NCBI GenBank assembly: GCA_017643025.1
Contig: JAEPOG010000002.1
Coordinates: 1-64,000 of the forward strand
Length of the DNA: 64,000 bases
Direction: 5' to 3'
Origin: Rhizobiaceae bacterium
GTDB taxonomy: Bacteria; Pseudomonadota; Alphaproteobacteria; Rhizobiales; Rhizobiaceae
The notes under the pieces were generated by a model, which was not told the origin of the DNA, did not search any database, and was given only the letters and a program-made list of their open reading frames with translations. Positions 17,181 through 26,981 of the stretch are shown piece by piece. Made by a program: the position numbers and the translations under genes. Within the stretch, counting starts at the first letter, position 1. Each line of letters begins with the position of its first letter.

Positions 17181-19615
17181 GGCTGAGTCTCCAGGTTGTT
17201 GAGGTCGGGAATGAGGTCGGACGCCCAGGCGACGCCGCGCAGCCGCAGCCAGGCCGGCAGGAAGCCCTCGCGGCCATGCTCGGCGATGGTGCGCTCGAGG
17301 GCGGCCTGGTCGGTCTTCGACGAGGCGGCGCACAGTGCCAACGCAACGTCGGACAGGCCGAGCTCGAACAGCCGGTTGCCGCGGCGGGACTGGCAGTAAT
17401 AGTCGCGCTTGGGCATCGCGCGGGCGAGGATCTCGATCTGGCGGTCGTTGAGGCCGAAGCGCCGGTAGATCGCGGTGATCTGCGGTTCGATCGCGCGCTC
17501 GTTCGGCAATAGGAGCCTGGTCTGGCAGCTCTCGATGATGGCGGGCGCAATCGCCGAACTGTCGATGTCGGAAAGCGACTGGGTGGCGAAGACGACGGAG
17601 GCGTTCTTCTTGCGCAGCGTCTTCAGCCATTCGCGGAGCTGACCAGCGAAATCCTCGTCGTCGAGCGCCAGCCAGCCTTCGTCGACGATGAGCAGCGTGG
17701 GGCTGCCATCCAGGCGATCCTCGATGCGATGGAACAGGTAGGCGAGCACGGCCGGCGCCGCGCCCGTGCCGATCAGGCCCTCGGTCTCGAACGCCTGCAC
17801 AGAGGCTTCGCCAAGATGCTCGTTCTCGGCGTCGAGCAGGCGACCATAGGCGCCTCCGACGCAATAGGGTCGTAGCGCCTGTTTGAGGTCGTTCGATTGA
17901 AGGAGGACTGCAAGCCCGGTGATGGTGCGTTCGCTAACAGGCGCGCTCGCGAGCGAGGTCAGCGCCGTCCAGATATATTCCTTCACCTCCGGCGCGATCG
18001 TCACGCCCTCGCGCTGCAGGATCGCGACGATCCAATCCGCCGCCCACGCGCGTTCCGGCACGTGGTGGATGCCGGCGAGCGGTTGCAGCGACACGCTGTC
18101 GGCCGCGCCCTCGGTCAGCCCGCCGCCGAGATCGTGCCAATCGCCGCCCATGGCGAGCGCCGCGGCGCGGATCGAGCCGCCGAAATCGAAGGCGAAGACC
18201 TGCGAGCCCGAATAGCGCCGGAACTGAAGCGCCATCAGCGCCAGCAGCACAGACTTGCCGGCGCCGGTCGGCCCAACGACGAGCGTGTGACCGACATCGC
18301 CGACATGAAGGGAAAACCGGAACGGGGTCGAGCCTTCGGTCCTGCCATAAAGCAAGGGGGGTTGCCCGAAATGCTCGTCCCGTTCCGGCCCCGCCCACAC
18401 CGCCGACAGCGGAATCATGTGGGCGAGATTGAGCGTCGAGATCGGCGGTTGCCGGACGTTGGCGTAGACATGGCCTGGCAGCGACCCAAGCCAGGCGTCG
18501 ACGGCGTTGATCGTCTCCGTCATCGCGGTGAAGTCGCGGCCCTGAACGATCTTCTCCACCAGGCGCAGCTTCTCGGCTGCGATGCGTGGATCGGCGTCCC
18601 AGACGGCGACCGTCGCGGTGACATAGGCCTGACCGGCATAGTCCGCGCCGAGTTCCTGCAGAGCGAGGTCGGCATCGGCCGCCTTGTTCGCCGCATCGGT
18701 GTCGACGAGCACCGAAGCCTCGTTGGTCATCACCTCTTTCAGGATCGCCATGATGCTCTTGCGCTTGGCGAACCACTGCCGCCGGATCTTGGTGAGCAGC
18801 TTGGTGGCGTCGGTCTTGTCGAGAAGGACGGCGCGCGTCGACCAGCGATACGGAAAGGCGAGCCGGTTCAAGTCGTCGAGCAGCCCGGGCGTGGTCGCGG
18901 TCGGAAAACCGACAATGGTGAGGATGCGGAGATGCGAGTCGCCCAGGCGCGGCTCCAGTCCGCCGGTGAGCGGCTGATCGGCCAGCAGCGCATCGAGATA
19001 CATCGGCGTCTCGGGCACGCGCACGCGATGGCGTTTGGTCGAGACGGTCGAATGCAGATAGGTCAGCGTTTCGCCGTCATCGAGCCATGCGCATTCCGGC
19101 ATGAAGTTCTCGATGAGCTGAAGCACGCGGTCGGTGCGATCGGCGAAGCCGCGCAACGCCTCATGAGGGTCAAGGCCGTTGTCGGCCTTGCCTTCATAGA
19201 GCCAGCTCTCGGCGCGGGCGGCGTCCTCGGCCGGCGGCAGGTGGACGAAAGTGAGGAAGTAGCTGGACTCGAAATGCGAGGCGTCTTCCTCGAAATCGGC
19301 CTTGCGTTCGGCGTCGACCAAGGCCGACGCGGCCTCGGGAAAGCGGCTCGCCGGATAAGCTCCTGCGCCATGCCGCTGCGCCTCGACGAAGATCGCCCAT
19401 CCCGAGCCGAGGCGGCGGAAGGCGTTGTTGAGACGGCCGGCGACGGCGACGAGTTCGGCCGGCACTGCGGAGTCGAGGTCGGGACCGCGAAAGCGAGCGG
19501 TGCGCTGGAAGCTGCCGTCCTTGTTGAGGACGATGCCCTCGCCCGCGAGCGCGGCCCAGGGCAGGAAATCCGCAAGGCGGGTTGAGGTCCGGCGATATTC
19601 GGCGAGGTTCATCAT
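17177..19615 (-). CDS. trbE: Conjugal transfer ATPase TrbE (VirB4-like)
   Basis: An 812-residue T4SS ATPase of the CagE/TrbE/VirB4 family. It begins MMNLAEYRRTSTRLADFLPW. Walker A is GPTGAGKSVLLALM (about residue 440) and Walker B is LLIVDEGWLALDDEDF, followed by the KTLRKKNASVVFATQSLSD segment. It powers pilus biogenesis and substrate transfer at the inner membrane. Three large antisense frames over this gene are shadows. Confidence 0.97.
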   Translation of the reverse strand: MMNLAEYRRTSTRLADFLPWAALAGEGIVLNKDGSFQRTARFRGPDLDSAVPAELVAVAGRLNNAFRRLGSGWAIFVEAQRHGAGAYPASRFPEAASALVDAERKADFEEDASHFESSYFLTFVHLPPAEDAARAESWLYEGKADNGLDPHEALRGFADRTDRVLQLIENFMPECAWLDDGETLTYLHSTVSTKRHRVRVPETPMYLDALLADQPLTGGLEPRLGDSHLRILTIVGFPTATTPGLLDDLNRLAFPYRWSTRAVLLDKTDATKLLTKIRRQWFAKRKSIMAILKEVMTNEASVLVDTDAANKAADADLALQELGADYAGQAYVTATVAVWDADPRIAAEKLRLVEKIVQGRDFTAMTETINAVDAWLGSLPGHVYANVRQPPISTLNLAHMIPLSAVWAGPERDEHFGQPPLLYGRTEGSTPFRFSLHVGDVGHTLVVGPTGAGKSVLLALMALQFRRYSGSQVFAFDFGGSIRAAALAMGGDWHDLGGGLTEGAADSVSLQPLAGIHHVPERAWAADWIVAILQREGVTIAPEVKEYIWTALTSLASAPVSERTITGLAVLLQSNDLKQALRPYCVGGAYGRLLDAENEHLGEASVQAFETEGLIGTGAAPAVLAYLFHRIEDRLDGSPTLLIVDEGWLALDDEDFAGQLREWLKTLRKKNASVVFATQSLSDIDSSAIAPAIIESCQTRLLLPNERAIEPQITAIYRRFGLNDRQIEILARAMPKRDYYCQSRRGNRLFELGLSDVALALCAASSKTDQAALERTIAEHGREGFLPAWLRLRGVAWASDLIPDLNNLETQP

Positions 19616-19625
19616 CGGAGTGGCC

Positions 19626-19907
19626 TCACGCGCTCAGATGGCCGGGGATGCGCAGGTGGCGGCGCACCACGTCGACGAATTGCGGATCGCGTTTTGCCGC
19701 CCATACGGCGGCGAAATGGCCGATCGCCCAGAGCCCGAGACCGACCAGCCAGAGGCGCAGGCCCAGGCCGAGGGCCGCTGCCAGCGTGCCGTTGAGGATG
19801 GCGATCGAGCGCGGCGCGCCGCCGAGCAGGATGTGTTCGGTGAGCGCCCGATGGACCGGGACGGCGTAGCCCGGCACTTCGCTGGCGCTGTCGATCAAGC
19901 TCGCCAT
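19626..19907 (-). CDS. trbD: Conjugal transfer protein TrbD (VirB3-like)
   Basis: A 93-residue small inner-membrane protein containing VPVHRALTEHILLGGAPRS, then two adjacent hydrophobic segments, typical of TrbD/VirB3. The ATG at 19907 overlaps the trbC stop (ATGA). It is associated with TrbE in pilus assembly. Confidence 0.93.
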   Translation of the reverse strand: MASLIDSASEVPGYAVPVHRALTEHILLGGAPRSIAILNGTLAAALGLGLRLWLVGLGLWAIGHFAAVWAAKRDPQFVDVVRRHLRIPGHLSA

Positions 19908-20239
19908 CAGACGAGCGCTCCGCCGCCGAACGAGAAGAACGACAGGAAGAAGCTCGACGCGGCGAAGGCGATCGAGAGGCCGAACACGATCTGAATCAAC
20001 TTTCGGGCGCCGCCCGACGTGTCGCCGAAGGCCAGTGTCAGGCCGGTGATGATGATGATCATCACGGCGATGATCTTGGCGACCGGACCCTCGATGGATT
20101 CGAGGATCGATTGCAGCGGCGCTTCCCACGGCATCGATGAGCCGGAAGCATGGGCTGCAGGGGCCAGCATCATGCTGACCACCGCCGCGGACATGGCGGT
20201 TGCGATATGACGGCGAGCGCGCAGGGCATGGCGGATCAT
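19907..20239 (-). CDS. trbC: Conjugal transfer pilin TrbC (VirB2-like)
   Basis: A 110-residue prepilin. The ATG at 20239 overlaps the trbB stop. An N-terminal signal sequence ends near AHASG, followed by two hydrophobic helices separated by a short polar loop (TSGGARK), the VirB2/TrbC layout. It is the major subunit of the conjugative pilus. P-type TrbC pilins are processed and cyclised with the help of the TraF peptidase, which is encoded at 26982-27527. Confidence 0.93.
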   Translation of the reverse strand: MIRHALRARRHIATAMSAAVVSMMLAPAAHASGSSMPWEAPLQSILESIEGPVAKIIAVMIIIITGLTLAFGDTSGGARKLIQIVFGLSIAFAASSFFLSFFSFGGGALV

Positions 20240-21219
20240 GCGGGGTCTCCTGAGACGGGCTGGGTTGCGGGGATGACGCGGTAGTCGCCGTCCGGCTGAA
20301 GGCCTTCGACGCGGGCGAGTTCGGCGAGGCGGCGGGTCGAGCCGCGGCCGCTGAGCACCGCGACGAGATCGATGGTCTCGGCGATCAGCGCGCGCGGGAC
20401 CGTGATGACGGCTTCCTGAATGAGCTGCTCGAGGCGGCGCAGCGCGCCGATCGCGGTGCCGGCGTGGATGGTGCCGATGCCGCCCGGGTGGCCCGTCCCC
20501 CAGGCCTTGAGCAAATCCAGCGCCTCGGCGCCGCGCACCTCTCCGATCGGAATGCGATCGGGGCGCAAGCGAAGCGAGGAGCGGACGAGATCGGAGAGCG
20601 ATGCGACGCCATCCTTCGTCCGCATGGCGACCAGGTTGGGCGCGGCGCATTGCAGCTCGCGCGTGTCCTCGATCAGAACGACGCGGTCGAAGGTCTTCGA
20701 CACTTCGGCGAGCAAGGCGTTGGTGAGTGTCGTCTTGCCGGTTGAGGTGCCGCCGGCGACCAAGATGTTGCGGCGGTCCACGACGGCGCGGCAGAGGATC
20801 TCAGCCTGTTCGGCCGACATGATCTCGGCGGCGACGTAGTCAGCGAGCGTGAAGACGGCGACGGCAGGTTTGCGGATCGCGAACGCCGGCGCGGCGACGA
20901 CGGGCGGCAGAAGCCCTTCGAACCGCTCCCCCGTCTCGGGCAGTTCGGCCGAAACCCGCGGCGAACCGGAATGAACCTCGGCGCCGACGTGATGCGCGAC
21001 GAGGCGAACAATGCGTTCGCCGTCGGCGGGCGAGAGCCGTTCTCCGGTGTCGGAGAGCCCCTCGGACAGGCGGTCGATCCAGAGCCGCCCGTCGGGATTG
21101 AGCATCACCTCGACGATCGACGGGTCTTCCAGGAATCCGGCGATGGCGGGGCCGAGGGCTGTGCGCAACATGCGCGCGCCTCGCAGGGTCGCCTCTGATT
21201 GCTGGTGAGAAACCGCCAT
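20236..21219 (-). CDS. trbB: Conjugal transfer ATPase TrbB (VirB11-like)
   Basis: A 327-residue hexameric traffic ATPase of the T4SS. Walker A is [15 protein letters not shown], the Asp box reads [16 protein letters not shown], and the His-box region is [16 protein letters not shown]. It is the first gene of the trbBCDEJKLFGI operon. The 169 bases upstream hold the likely operon promoter, but I cannot pick one confidently. Confidence 0.96.
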   Translation of the reverse strand: MAVSHQQSEATLRGARMLRTALGPAIAGFLEDPSIVEVMLNPDGRLWIDRLSEGLSDTGERLSPADGERIVRLVAHHVGAEVHSGSPRVSAELPETGERFEGLLPPVVAAPAFAIRKPAVAVFTLADYVAAEIMSAEQAEILCRAVVDRRNILVAGGTSTGKTTLTNALLAEVSKTFDRVVLIEDTRELQCAAPNLVAMRTKDGVASLSDLVRSSLRLRPDRIPIGEVRGAEALDLLKAWGTGHPGGIGTIHAGTAIGALRRLEQLIQEAVITVPRALIAETIDLVAVLSGRGSTRRLAELARVEGLQPDGDYRVIPATQPVSGDPA

Positions 21220-21388
21220 GTCGTCCCCGTTCTGTGCGGGACCGCGAACACGCGGCCCTGGATCGGGGATCAGTAGAAGAGGCAGAAATCAGGGCATGAC
21301 AACAAGCAGAACGGGGTCGTAGTGCTCTGGCGTACAAAGACAGGGACAGGGCGGAACTGCCGGACGCTTGCGACACGTTACGCGATGG

Positions 21389-21829
21389 TTATTCCGCGCC
21401 CGCGATGCCCGTGACGTCTTCGGAAATCTCCTCACGCACCTTCGGTCCCTTCGCGAGTCGCCGGCCGAGCGCGGCGACGAAGGCGTCGTACCGCTCGCCC
21501 GCCTGTGCGCGTGCGGCCGCCTGGGCTGGCTCCGGCAACGGCGGGTTGGTGGTGAGCCAGTGGCGGACGAACACCGCGAGCATTTCCACGGAAATGCCGA
21601 GGTCGCGTTCCATGCGTGTCATGCGCCGGTCGAGCTGGTCCAATCGCTTGGTGGTCGCGGCTTCCTGGCGCTCGGCGGTGTCGGGTGACAGGAAGGATGC
21701 GATCGCCGCTTCCGCGACCAGGGATCGCGATTGATCGCGACGCGCGGCATAAGCGGTGAGCGCCTTCATGATGTCCGGATCGAGATAGACCGAGAGGCGC
21801 TGCTTCTTCGGAATCTTCATGATCGCCAC
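21389..21829 (-). CDS. Ribbon-helix-helix (CopG-like) protein
   Basis: A 146-residue protein with an N-terminal RHH DNA-binding motif (KKQRLSVYLDPDIMKALTAY) and a longer helical C-terminus. It sits two bases after the traG stop, in the same operon. CopG-like proteins at this place in trb/traG modules are presumed relaxosome or regulatory factors; the target is not known. Confidence 0.85.
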   Translation of the reverse strand: MAIMKIPKKQRLSVYLDPDIMKALTAYAARRDQSRSLVAEAAIASFLSPDTAERQEAATTKRLDQLDRRMTRMERDLGISVEMLAVFVRHWLTTNPPLPEPAQAAARAQAGERYDAFVAALGRRLAKGPKVREEISEDVTGIAGAE

Positions 21830-21831
21830 GC

Positions 21832-23820
21832 TCAGAGGTCCATCCCATCGTTGGGATCGAGCGAGACCTGCCGCGCGATGCCCTGCATCACCTGGTTCAG
21901 CCGGCGTGCGCGCGCGGCGTCGTCATCGGCGTCGTCGGGACCATCGAGGTCGAACTCGTTGTTGATCGGCGCCTTCTTCTCGACGGTCCCGGCCTTGTTC
22001 AGCTCGGGCTGGTGGCGGCGTTCCGAGCCGGTCGGATCCTCGTCGTCGCCCTGGCCATCCTTTGCGGCGGCGCCCTCGATCTCCGGCCGCGGCGGCAGCG
22101 GCATCTTGCTCCAGTCGTCCGACTTTGCCGCCGCTGTCTTTGCCAGCGCCGGCGGTGGCAGGATGCGTTCCTGAAACCGACGATCCTCGAAGTAGCGCGC
22201 CTTCTTCGCGCGGATCGGCGGCGTTCCGGAAACCATGACGATCTCGTCGGCGGGTGGGAGCTGCATCACCTCGCCCGGCGTCAGCAGCGGGCGCGCGGTC
22301 TCCGATCGCGACACCATCAGATGGCCGAGCCATGGGCTCAGCCTGTGCCCGGCATAGTTCCGCATTGCCCGCATCTCGGTCGCGGTGCCAAGCGCATCCG
22401 ACACGCGCTTGGCCGTCCGCTCGTCATTGGTCGCGAAGCTGACGCGGACATGGCAGTTGTCGAGGATCGAGTTGTTCGGGCCATAGGCTTTCTCGATCTG
22501 GTTCAGCGATTGTGCGATGAGGAAGCTCTTCAGCCCATAGCCCGCCATGAACGCCAAGGCACTCTCGAAGAAGTCGAGGCGCCCGAGCGCGGGAAACTCG
22601 TCGAGCATGAGCAGCAGCCGATGCCGCCTGCCTTTGGCGTTGAGATCCTCCGTCAATCGGCGTCCGATCTGATTGAGGATCAGGCGGATCAACGGCTTGG
22701 TGCGCGCGATGTCGGATGGGGGAACAACGAGATACAGGGTCGATGGTCGCGTCCCGCCGACAATGTCGGTGATGCGCCAATCGCAGCGGCGAGTTACTTC
22801 GGCCACAACCGGATCGCGATAGAGGCCGAGAAACGACATCGCGGTCGACAAGACGCCCGACCGCTCGTTGTCGGATTTGTTCAGCAGCTCGCGCGCGGCC
22901 GAGGCGATGACGGGATGTGGACCCGCTTCGCCGAGATGTGCGGTCTTCATCATGGCCGCGAGCGTCGACTCGATCGGCCGCTTCGGATCGGATAGGAACG
23001 CGGCGACGCCGGCGAGCGTCTTGTCGGTCTCGGCGTATAGAACGTGTAGGATGGCGCCGACCAGCAGCGCGTGGGACGTCTTCTCCCAATGATTGCGGCG
23101 TTCCAAACTCCCTTCCGGATCGACCAGGATGTCGGCGATGTTTTGAACGTCGCGCACTTCCCATTCGCCACGACGGACTTCGAGCAGCGGGTTGTAGGCG
23201 GATGAGTTGGCGTTGGTCGGGTCGAACAGCAGCACCCGGCCGTGTCGGGCGCGGAAGCCGGCGGTGAGCTGCCAGTTCTCGCCTTTGATGTCGTGAACGA
23301 TAGCGGAGCCAGGCCAGGTCAGCAGCGATGGCACGACGAGGCCGACGCCCTTGCCGGAGCGCGTCGGCGCGAAACAGAGCACATGCTCAGGGCCGTCATG
23401 GCGCAGATAGGCGCCTTCGAACCTGCCGAGCACCGCGCCATCGGGCCCAAGCAGGCCGGCAGCCCGCACCTCGTCGGCTCGCGCCCACCGCGCCGAGCCG
23501 TAGGTCTCGACATTCTTGGCTTCGCGCCCGCGCCAGACCGACATGCCGATGGCGACCGCGATGGCAATGAAGCCGCCTGACGCAGCGATGTAGGCCCCCC
23601 CAACGAAGACCGAAGGCGCATAGGCGTCGTAGAAGTACCACCACCAGAAGAAGGCCGGCGGATAATAGACCGGCCAGCCGAACAGCTCGAACCATGGCCT
23701 GCCGAGCTGCGGCTGGAAGCCGAGTTGCCACGCCGTCCACTGCGTCGCGGTCCAGGTCGTCGCGAGGACGATCAGGGAAACGACGAGAATCTGCCCCCAC
23801 AGAATCTTGGTGGCCGACAT
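21832..23820 (-). CDS. traG: Type IV coupling protein TraG (VirD4-like)
   Basis: This 662-residue inner-membrane ATPase brings the relaxosome to the T4SS. The ATG at 23820 (MSATKILWGQ) follows an AAAGGA ribosome-binding site. Two N-terminal membrane segments precede the P-loop APTRSGKGVGLVVPSLL and Walker B LLMLDEFPALGRLDF. The C-terminal acidic tail (DDADDDAARARR) is usual. The longer upstream frame would overlap the relaxase and is not favoured. Confidence 0.96.
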   Translation of the reverse strand: MSATKILWGQILVVSLIVLATTWTATQWTAWQLGFQPQLGRPWFELFGWPVYYPPAFFWWWYFYDAYAPSVFVGGAYIAASGGFIAIAVAIGMSVWRGREAKNVETYGSARWARADEVRAAGLLGPDGAVLGRFEGAYLRHDGPEHVLCFAPTRSGKGVGLVVPSLLTWPGSAIVHDIKGENWQLTAGFRARHGRVLLFDPTNANSSAYNPLLEVRRGEWEVRDVQNIADILVDPEGSLERRNHWEKTSHALLVGAILHVLYAETDKTLAGVAAFLSDPKRPIESTLAAMMKTAHLGEAGPHPVIASAARELLNKSDNERSGVLSTAMSFLGLYRDPVVAEVTRRCDWRITDIVGGTRPSTLYLVVPPSDIARTKPLIRLILNQIGRRLTEDLNAKGRRHRLLLMLDEFPALGRLDFFESALAFMAGYGLKSFLIAQSLNQIEKAYGPNNSILDNCHVRVSFATNDERTAKRVSDALGTATEMRAMRNYAGHRLSPWLGHLMVSRSETARPLLTPGEVMQLPPADEIVMVSGTPPIRAKKARYFEDRRFQERILPPPALAKTAAAKSDDWSKMPLPPRPEIEGAAAKDGQGDDEDPTGSERRHQPELNKAGTVEKKAPINNEFDLDGPDDADDDAARARRLNQVMQGIARQVSLDPNDGMDL

Positions 23821-23851
23821 GGCGGAGTCCTTTCTTAATAAGGAGCGGTGA

Positions 23852-25591
23852 TCACAGGCCGAGCCCCCGCTTTCGGCCGAAGCTCCAGTCGATGCCGCCA
23901 TCGCTGCGCGCGAGACCGGAGACATGCCGGCCGAGTTTCTTTTCGAGTGAGGGCGACCAGGGCACGAGCTGGAAGCCGAGGCCGTCATCGATCATCGCGA
24001 AGCGGCCGGAGGCGAGCGCGATGCGCCGCTGGTAGGCGCCAGCGACGTATTCCCCCGCCGCGGGCTTGTTGAATGGGCGGCCGCTCTCTGCCGCGATCTT
24101 GGCGCCCACGGCGTCCAGCTCGCGCCGGCGGAGCGTCTCGATCAGGTTGCGGCTGAAGCTGACGCCGCGGTTCTGACGTTCGGCCAGACCTCGCCCAATC
24201 AGGTGTTCGGCGCGCCGGTCCAGGGCGTCGCGCACCTCCGCGCCGAAGCCCCCGCCACCGAGCGCAACCGGCTCGCGGGCGATCGCCTGTCGATCAAGCC
24301 AGGTGGCGCCGGTCGCGGTGATCTGCTGCTCGATGGTGAGGTCTGATCGGACCGCCATCGCGACGCGACGCTGCCCCTTCGCGTCGTCGAACCTGCGCAG
24401 CTCGACGATTGAGCCGGGCGCGCTATCGCCGGCGGCGTCGAGATCGGGCAGCTTGATGTGATGGGTGCGGCCGTCCATGCCGTCGACCACGGCATAGGCT
24501 GTACCCTTCAGCTCATCGTCGAGACCGCGGGCGACCAGCCGGCCGACCACAGGATCGTCCAGACTTTCCCCGGCGAGCACATAGTTGGACGCGCCGCGTT
24601 CGATGCTGTGTTCTGAAAGGCCGCGATGGATGCGCTTGATGATGTCGCCGCGTTCGCCGAGCTCGCGCAGCGTCGTCTCGGCATTTTCGGAAACAGTCCA
24701 CTGGCCGGGGCCGACCTGGTCGGCAAGCCCGAGCGATTCCAGTTTGCGAAGGCGCCCGACCTTGAGCGCATGAAATTCGTCGGGCTGGCGGTTGGGATGT
24801 GGCGCGAGGTCGATGACGCCGGTGCGATAGCCGTCGCGTGCGAGCTGCCGATCGAGGTTGGTCCAGCGCTCGGTGTCGATCTGACGTTCCAGGGTGCGAC
24901 GGATCTCGTGATCCGTGCGCGGCCCCAATTCCTGCGTGATCAGATCCCGCGCCCGATCACGCATGCCTTCCTTGATATAGTCGCGGGAGATGACGAGGTT
25001 TTCGCCATCCTCGCGCACGCCACGCACAATTAAATGGACGTGCGGATGTTCGGTATTCCAGTGATCGACGGCGACCCATTCGAGCTTGGTGCCGAGGTCC
25101 TTCTCCATCTGGCCGACCAAATCGCGGGCGAAGGTCTTGAGGTCTGACATCTCCACGGCGTCGTCCGGCGAGACGATGAACCGGAAATGATGCCGGTCAT
25201 CCTCGCACCGTTCCGCGAACGCCTTCGGATCAGCGTCATCGGCGCCAGGCCCGAACAGCCGGGCCTTCTCTCCGTCCCGGGTGACGCCCTCGCGGCCCAG
25301 ATAGTTCAGGTGGGTCGCGAGCGGCGCGCTCCGTCCGCCGTGACGGACGACACGCGCCTTGACGACGGCGCCGCGCGAGCGGGACGTGATGAACCGATTG
25401 GCCTGCACTGATGCGCGCTGGCCCCGGCCGAACCGGGAGCGGTGGTTCGGGCCGATCGTCCCCTTGCGGGAGACCGAGCCGCCGGCGCGCTGGGCGGCGG
25501 CCAAGGCTTGGGCGATGAACGGCCTCGCGCGCTGCGCGCTGGTCGATCGGATGCGGCCTGGCCGGACGCGGAAATCGTTGTCGTCGCTCAT
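23852..25591 (-). CDS. Relaxase, DUF3363 / VirD2-like
   Basis: This 579-residue relaxase should nick oriT and lead the transferred strand. The chosen ATG at 25591 (MSDDNDFRVRPGR) gives the usual N-terminus. The histidine-triad motif III is visible as DHWNTEHPHVHLIVRG. The C-terminal half is the DUF3363 domain that typifies the RlxS group in alphaproteobacterial ICEs (REPVALGGGGFGAEVRDALD, FNKPAAGEYVAGAYQRR). It lies directly next to the oriT candidate and 31 bases upstream of traG. Confidence 0.93.
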   Translation of the reverse strand: MSDDNDFRVRPGRIRSTSAQRARPFIAQALAAAQRAGGSVSRKGTIGPNHRSRFGRGQRASVQANRFITSRSRGAVVKARVVRHGGRSAPLATHLNYLGREGVTRDGEKARLFGPGADDADPKAFAERCEDDRHHFRFIVSPDDAVEMSDLKTFARDLVGQMEKDLGTKLEWVAVDHWNTEHPHVHLIVRGVREDGENLVISRDYIKEGMRDRARDLITQELGPRTDHEIRRTLERQIDTERWTNLDRQLARDGYRTGVIDLAPHPNRQPDEFHALKVGRLRKLESLGLADQVGPGQWTVSENAETTLRELGERGDIIKRIHRGLSEHSIERGASNYVLAGESLDDPVVGRLVARGLDDELKGTAYAVVDGMDGRTHHIKLPDLDAAGDSAPGSIVELRRFDDAKGQRRVAMAVRSDLTIEQQITATGATWLDRQAIAREPVALGGGGFGAEVRDALDRRAEHLIGRGLAERQNRGVSFSRNLIETLRRRELDAVGAKIAAESGRPFNKPAAGEYVAGAYQRRIALASGRFAMIDDGLGFQLVPWSPSLEKKLGRHVSGLARSDGGIDWSFGRKRGLGL

Positions 25592-25699
25592 GGCGGCAAG
25601 ACCGCACATCGCGCGATAGCGCTGATTTGCTTATGAAATCGCCGGAGCCGCAGGCTGCGCCGAACAGGCGCACCTCGCGAATTCGCAGCGTAAGCCATT

Positions 25700-25765
25700 G
25701 AAAAAGCACAACCGAACCGAGGCGCACATCGCGCCCCTTTATCCTGCCATCGTGCGGTTGTGTTG
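25700..25765 (+). other. oriT: Candidate origin of transfer (oriT)
   Basis: The intergenic segment upstream of the relaxase contains TATCCTGC (25740-25747), which matches the IncP-type nic consensus YATCCTGY. Five bases before it is a short hairpin with arms GGCGC (25721-25725) and GCGCC (25731-25735). An outer inverted repeat, CACAACCG (25707-25714) and CGGTTGTG (25755-25762), encloses the nic motif. If nicking is between 25746 and 25747 as in RP4, the plus strand leaves rightwards first. This is a sequence-based prediction. Confidence 0.7.
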
Positions 25766-25835
25766 TCCTGCTTCCCCCTCCACGCACTCCATGATGCGCT
25801 GGAGCCCGCCAGACCGCGATCCGAACGAAGCGCCG

Positions 25836-26597
25836 TCATCGCGGGCCTCCGCCATCCGAGCGCGCCACGAACAGGCCCGAGGATTGCGGGACGATCGCGG
25901 AAGTCTCGCGCGCCCGAGTTGCTGCCAGAGCGTCGTCCGGAGTGCTTTCCGCCTGCGCTGGATCGACGCTGGTCACGTTGTTGGCGCGCGTGATGAACAG
26001 CGGCGCGCGAGTCCAGGCGCGAGGATCAGCCGCGGCGACGGTGGTTGCACCCGGCAGGTCACCGCCGCCGAAGGAAGGGATCAATGCGGCCACATAGGCG
26101 CGGGTCTCGGCCGGCAACGGGCGGCCCGCGAGATATTCTTCGTAGCGCCCTGGCCCCGCATTGTAGGCTGCAAGAAACCCCGGCGAACCGTAGCGATCAT
26201 GCATCTCGCGCAAGTAAGCTGCGCCAGCCAATATATTGTCGCGCGGATCGTATGGGTTTCGCCCGAGACCATGGCGGACGCGCAGCTCCGCCCAGGTAGC
26301 AGGCATGATCTGCATCAAGCCCATCGCCCCGGCAGAGGAGATCGCGCGCACATCGCCGGCGCTTTCCGCGCGCATGACGGCGCGAATCCACGCGGCCGGG
26401 ATGCGGAAGCGCCGTGCGGCCTCTTCAATGTAGGCGGCGAACGGATGGGCCGTCGCCGTCCGCGTGCCCGGTGGGTTCTGCGCGCTCGCTGTGGCGTTAA
26501 ACGGCACGGCGAGCAGCAGGCCGGAAAGGAGAAGGAGGCATGTCAGTCGGACGGCGCTTGGCCGCCCGACGACAGCTTGATGGCGCGGGCCGGACAT
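25836..26597 (-). CDS. Lytic transglycosylase (VirB1-like)
   Basis: A 253-residue secreted murein hydrolase that opens the cell wall for the T4SS. There is an N-terminal signal segment (LTCLLLLSGLLLAVPFNATA). The SLT domain has the catalytic glutamate in RAESAGDVRAISSAGAMGLM, then QIMPATW, DPRDNILAGAAYLREM and FLAAYNAGPG. It lies next to oriT and is the first gene of the leading region. Confidence 0.94.
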   Translation of the reverse strand: MSGPRHQAVVGRPSAVRLTCLLLLSGLLLAVPFNATASAQNPPGTRTATAHPFAAYIEEAARRFRIPAAWIRAVMRAESAGDVRAISSAGAMGLMQIMPATWAELRVRHGLGRNPYDPRDNILAGAAYLREMHDRYGSPGFLAAYNAGPGRYEEYLAGRPLPAETRAYVAALIPSFGGGDLPGATTVAAADPRAWTRAPLFITRANNVTSVDPAQAESTPDDALAATRARETSAIVPQSSGLFVARSDGGGPR

Positions 26598-26600
26598 CGT

Positions 26601-26936
26601 TCAGTCCCGCTCGCCGCGCTTGGGCGGGCGGTTCCAGTGCAGATTCCAGGCGGATTTGTCTTCGGCCGATTGGAACAGATTGGCGCGGATTGGCTGGGCC
26701 AAGGTGGGATCGTCGATCTGCAGGGAGACGTAGTCGCCGGCTTTCTCACCGGTGCGTTTCCATCCGGCGCCGATCTCGGGGCCGTCATCGCTGCCGTGGT
26801 GAACACGGTAGTCCGGCGCGTTCTCAGCGTCGGTGTGCTCGGCGGGGACGAGCACGATTTCGGCGTCGAGCGAGAGCGTGCGGATGTGGCCGGCGTAGCC
26901 GTTCTTCGTGCGGGTGAATTCGCCGATCTGCGGCAT
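26601..26936 (-). CDS. DUF736 protein (copy 1)
   Basis: A 111-residue cytoplasmic protein of the DUF736 family: IGEFTRTKNGYAGHIRTLSL, APDYRVHHG, GAGWKR and DYVSLQIDDPTLAQPIRANL. The fold and role are unknown, but the family is a regular passenger of alphaproteobacterial conjugative elements. It lies 3 bases before the transglycosylase gene in the minus-strand operon. A second copy is at 31163-31486. Confidence 0.9.
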   Translation of the reverse strand: MPQIGEFTRTKNGYAGHIRTLSLDAEIVLVPAEHTDAENAPDYRVHHGSDDGPEIGAGWKRTGEKAGDYVSLQIDDPTLAQPIRANLFQSAEDKSAWNLHWNRPPKRGERD

Positions 26937-26981
26937 GGGAAGACTCCTTTGCTGTGCGGTGAGGTCGGATAGGCGCGTCGT

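Noticed and set aside
17897..19585. 562-residue plus-strand open frame opposite trbE
   Set aside because: Shadow of the TrbE ATPase; no Shine-Dalgarno sequence or family features.
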